NCBI RefSeq assembly: GCF_014284335.1
Contig: NZ_JACOGF010000004.1
Coordinates: forward strand, 310,001 to 374,000
DNA from: Undibacterium hunanense
GTDB lineage: Bacteria; Pseudomonadota; Gammaproteobacteria; Burkholderiales; Burkholderiaceae_D
Length of the DNA stretch: 64,000 nt
Direction: 5' to 3'
Shown here: in pieces, positions 62,696-64,000 of the stretch
Position numbering within the stretch: position 1 is the stretch's first letter
How the letters are laid out: every line of letters starts with the position of its first letter
Notes under the pieces: model-generated
Told to the model about the DNA's origin: nothing
Seen by the model: the letters and a program-made list of their open reading frames with translations, nothing else
Database searches by the model: none
Translations under genes and position numbers: made by a program

Positions 62696-62727
62696 AAAAA
62701 AAAGGGGACCTTGCAGGCAAGGTTCCC
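62696..62727 (-). terminator. Rho-independent terminator of the fasciclin gene
   Basis: Read leftward, a stem gggaaccttgcc / tgcaaggtcccc (62704-62727) is followed by a run of eight T (62703-62696). It lies 58 bases past the fasciclin stop. Confidence 0.9.
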
Positions 62728-62785
62728 GGATCATTTTCTTTTCAGAGCGTTTGATGCTGTGCAGGAATAATGTCCTGTATCGCCA

Positions 62786-63337
62786 TTATTTAGGCATTAA
62801 TACGGTATCAATCACATTGATGACACCATTCGATTGATACACATCATAAGTGCTGATGCTGGCGACGTTGCCGCTTTCATCCTTGACGCTGATATTGTGC
62901 GGACCATTCATCGTGAACCATAATTTTCCGCCACTGGCTGTTGCCAGTTCTATGGGGCCGCCCTGTTTTTTGATTTGCGCAGAAAGGCTCATGAAATCAT
63001 GTTTGCCAGGTACTACGTGATACGTCAGGATCTTGGTCAGTGTGGCTTTGTTTTCCGGTTTGACCAGGGTGTCGACAGTACCTGCCGGCAGTTTGGAAAA
63101 GGCGGCATTGGTTGGTGCAAACACGGTGAATGGACCTTTACTTTTCAGCGTGTCCACCAGTCCGGCCGCTTTGACTGCGGCAACCAGTGTTGTGTGATCC
63201 GCAGAGTTGACAGCGTTATCGACGATGTCTTTTGTTGGAAGCATGCTTTGGCCGCCGACTGTTACATCAGCAGCTCCAGCGATAGAGCTTGTAGCGATGG
63301 CAGCTGCGAAGAGCAGAGCGTAGTTAAATTTGCGCAT
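62786..63337 (-). CDS. Fasciclin-domain exported protein
   Basis: The 183-residue product has a signal peptide ending SSIAGAADV near residue 22 and a single FAS1 domain. FAS1 H1 and H2 motifs appear as LKSKGPFTVFAPTNAAFSKL and VINVIDTVLMPK, with TYHVVPGKHD between them. FAS1 domains mediate adhesion or cell-surface interactions. The protein is short and should be periplasmic or released. I chose the second ATG (63337), which sits eight bases after AAAGGAA. A strong terminator follows. Confidence 0.9.
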   Translation of the reverse strand: MRKFNYALLFAAAIATSSIAGAADVTVGGQSMLPTKDIVDNAVNSADHTTLVAAVKAAGLVDTLKSKGPFTVFAPTNAAFSKLPAGTVDTLVKPENKATLTKILTYHVVPGKHDFMSLSAQIKKQGGPIELATASGGKLWFTMNGPHNISVKDESGNVASISTYDVYQSNGVINVIDTVLMPK

Positions 63338-63853
63338 GATCATTTCCTTTTAAGATAAGTGCGAGATCGCATAATCTTCTACGGGATATAAAACGCATTG
63401 GTTTCAGTTATTTATAAAAATGTGAAAACAAGCTTTCTGCGCATCGCCATGTTTCACTGATCAATGTTTGTCATCGTGACCCATGCGTCAGGTAGTCGCC
63501 GTTCTTCAAGCGCCAGTTTGCATGCGACTTTTCCCCCGCACTCATTTTCCCCTATTAATGATCTAGGTTCTGAAGCTTCATGCCATCGAACCGTACTGTA
63601 CGCACGCAATCAGGGCATGAATATTTAAAAATTGTGAATCCGATTTCTTGTTTTTCACGTAATAAGACTTGATAAGAATAAAAATCAGCTTGATTCCCAT
63701 ATTGCAGGATGAGGAAATTTCAAAAATTCATGCAGGTAAGCAAGCAGGTCTGGTTATTGCTCGTGGAATATAAAAAGGATGAGGAATTTTTATTCCCTCA
63801 TACAAATAAGCTTCAAAAGATAAAATTAGTATAAAAATATTAACGGAGCCATA
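63338..63853. other. 516-base divergent gap before the right-end gene
   Basis: No gene is supported. Two copies of aggatgaggaa with a T run lie 71 bases apart (63706-63720 and 63777-63792), the second within an imperfect hairpin ending at 63801. The rightmost 60 bases are very AT-rich (taaaattagtataaaaatatt) and hold the likely promoter of the next gene. Confidence 0.4.
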
Positions 63854-64000
63854 ATGCAAAAAACGAAAATGAACCGCGTACTACGGGCCTGTTTCGGTCT
63901 TTTGCTGATACATACGTTTGATGCAGTACAGGCACAAGAACAGACACAGGCAGTACAGACAGATAAGTCAGGCAAACCAGAAACAATAGCCACAGTGCAA
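63854..64000 (+). CDS. N-terminal fragment, probable TonB-dependent receptor
   Basis: The first 49 codons are in the window. GGAG lies seven bases before the ATG. Residues 1-23 form a signal peptide (ACFGLLLIHTFDAVQA), followed by a Q/K-rich stretch and PETIATVQ, which resembles the region just before the plug (usually ...V-x-V-T-G) of TonB-dependent receptors. Identification is tentative because the plug itself lies beyond the window. Confidence 0.55.
   Translation, partial: MQKTKMNRVLRACFGLLLIHTFDAVQAQEQTQAVQTDKSGKPETIATVQ

Noticed and set aside
1..64000. tRNA, rRNA, CRISPR arrays, prophage and complete insertion sequences
   Set aside because: I saw no cloverleaf-like sequence with CCA-end pattern, no regularly spaced direct repeats with unique spacers, and no transposase or integrase frame anywhere in the window.

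Overview
The window reads as chromosome of a betaproteobacterium, order Burkholderiales, most likely family Oxalobacteraceae (Undibacterium-like). This is inferred from the kinds of protein families and from the pilT / yggS-proC arrangement, not from a database search. Coding density is high, intergenic regions are short, and no tRNA, rRNA, CRISPR array, prophage or complete insertion sequence was seen. All functions come from reading motifs and family resemblance by eye.

Layout. 1-5.7 kb: start of pilT (leftward), yggS-proC, a DUF3592 membrane protein, a small cREC-type receiver protein, a coiled-coil membrane protein, a DnaQ-like exonuclease and an LprI-type periplasmic protein. 5.8-10.4 kb: a small lipoprotein, an RTX-like/DUF4214 protein, a DUF6434 protein, then an overlapping pair made of a glycosyltransferase-like protein and an unknown coiled-coil protein. 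10.5-17.4 kb: a triple-PAS diguanylate cyclase facing a SWIM zinc-finger / DUF6493 pair. 17.6-23.9 kb: a complete leftward valine catabolic operon (mmsA, acyl-CoA dehydrogenase, enoyl-CoA hydratase, 3-hydroxyisobutyryl-CoA hydrolase, mmsB) taking isobutyryl-CoA to propionyl-CoA. It is preceded by a clear cobalamin riboswitch and a long palindromic operator. 24.2-33.2 kb: fumC, a pqiAABC lipid-transport operon, metE and its divergent regulator metR.

33.2-45.4 kb is an iron and heme region: a Fur-box-preceded catecholate-type TonB receptor, a DUF2325 protein, a small CxxC protein, a ChaN-type lipoprotein, a VOC protein, and the heme uptake operon hmuRSTUV with its own Fur box. 45.8-55.3 kb: trmB, a 1294-residue GGDEF/EAL protein, an SNF2 helicase overlapping a 2-keto-4-pentenoate hydratase-like gene, and a MerR regulator with a 19-bp-spacer promoter. 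55.5-58.8 kb: a YtrA-like GntR regulator / ABC transporter operon with a palindrome on its promoter. 58.8-64 kb: small exported proteins (PhnD-like, DsrE-like, fasciclin, several unknowns) and the first codons of a probable TonB-dependent receptor.

The observations most worth a second look are: the cobalamin riboswitch placed in front of a valine-degradation operon while metE lacks one; two related MITE-like elements near 32.1 and 55.5 kb; the SWIM/DUF6493 pair without its usual MoxR/VWA partners; the DUF2325/CxxC/ChaN/VOC genes embedded in the heme locus; a 26-bp inverted duplication of the end of the exonuclease gene; and a recurring pattern of short degenerate tandem repeats just upstream of genes.
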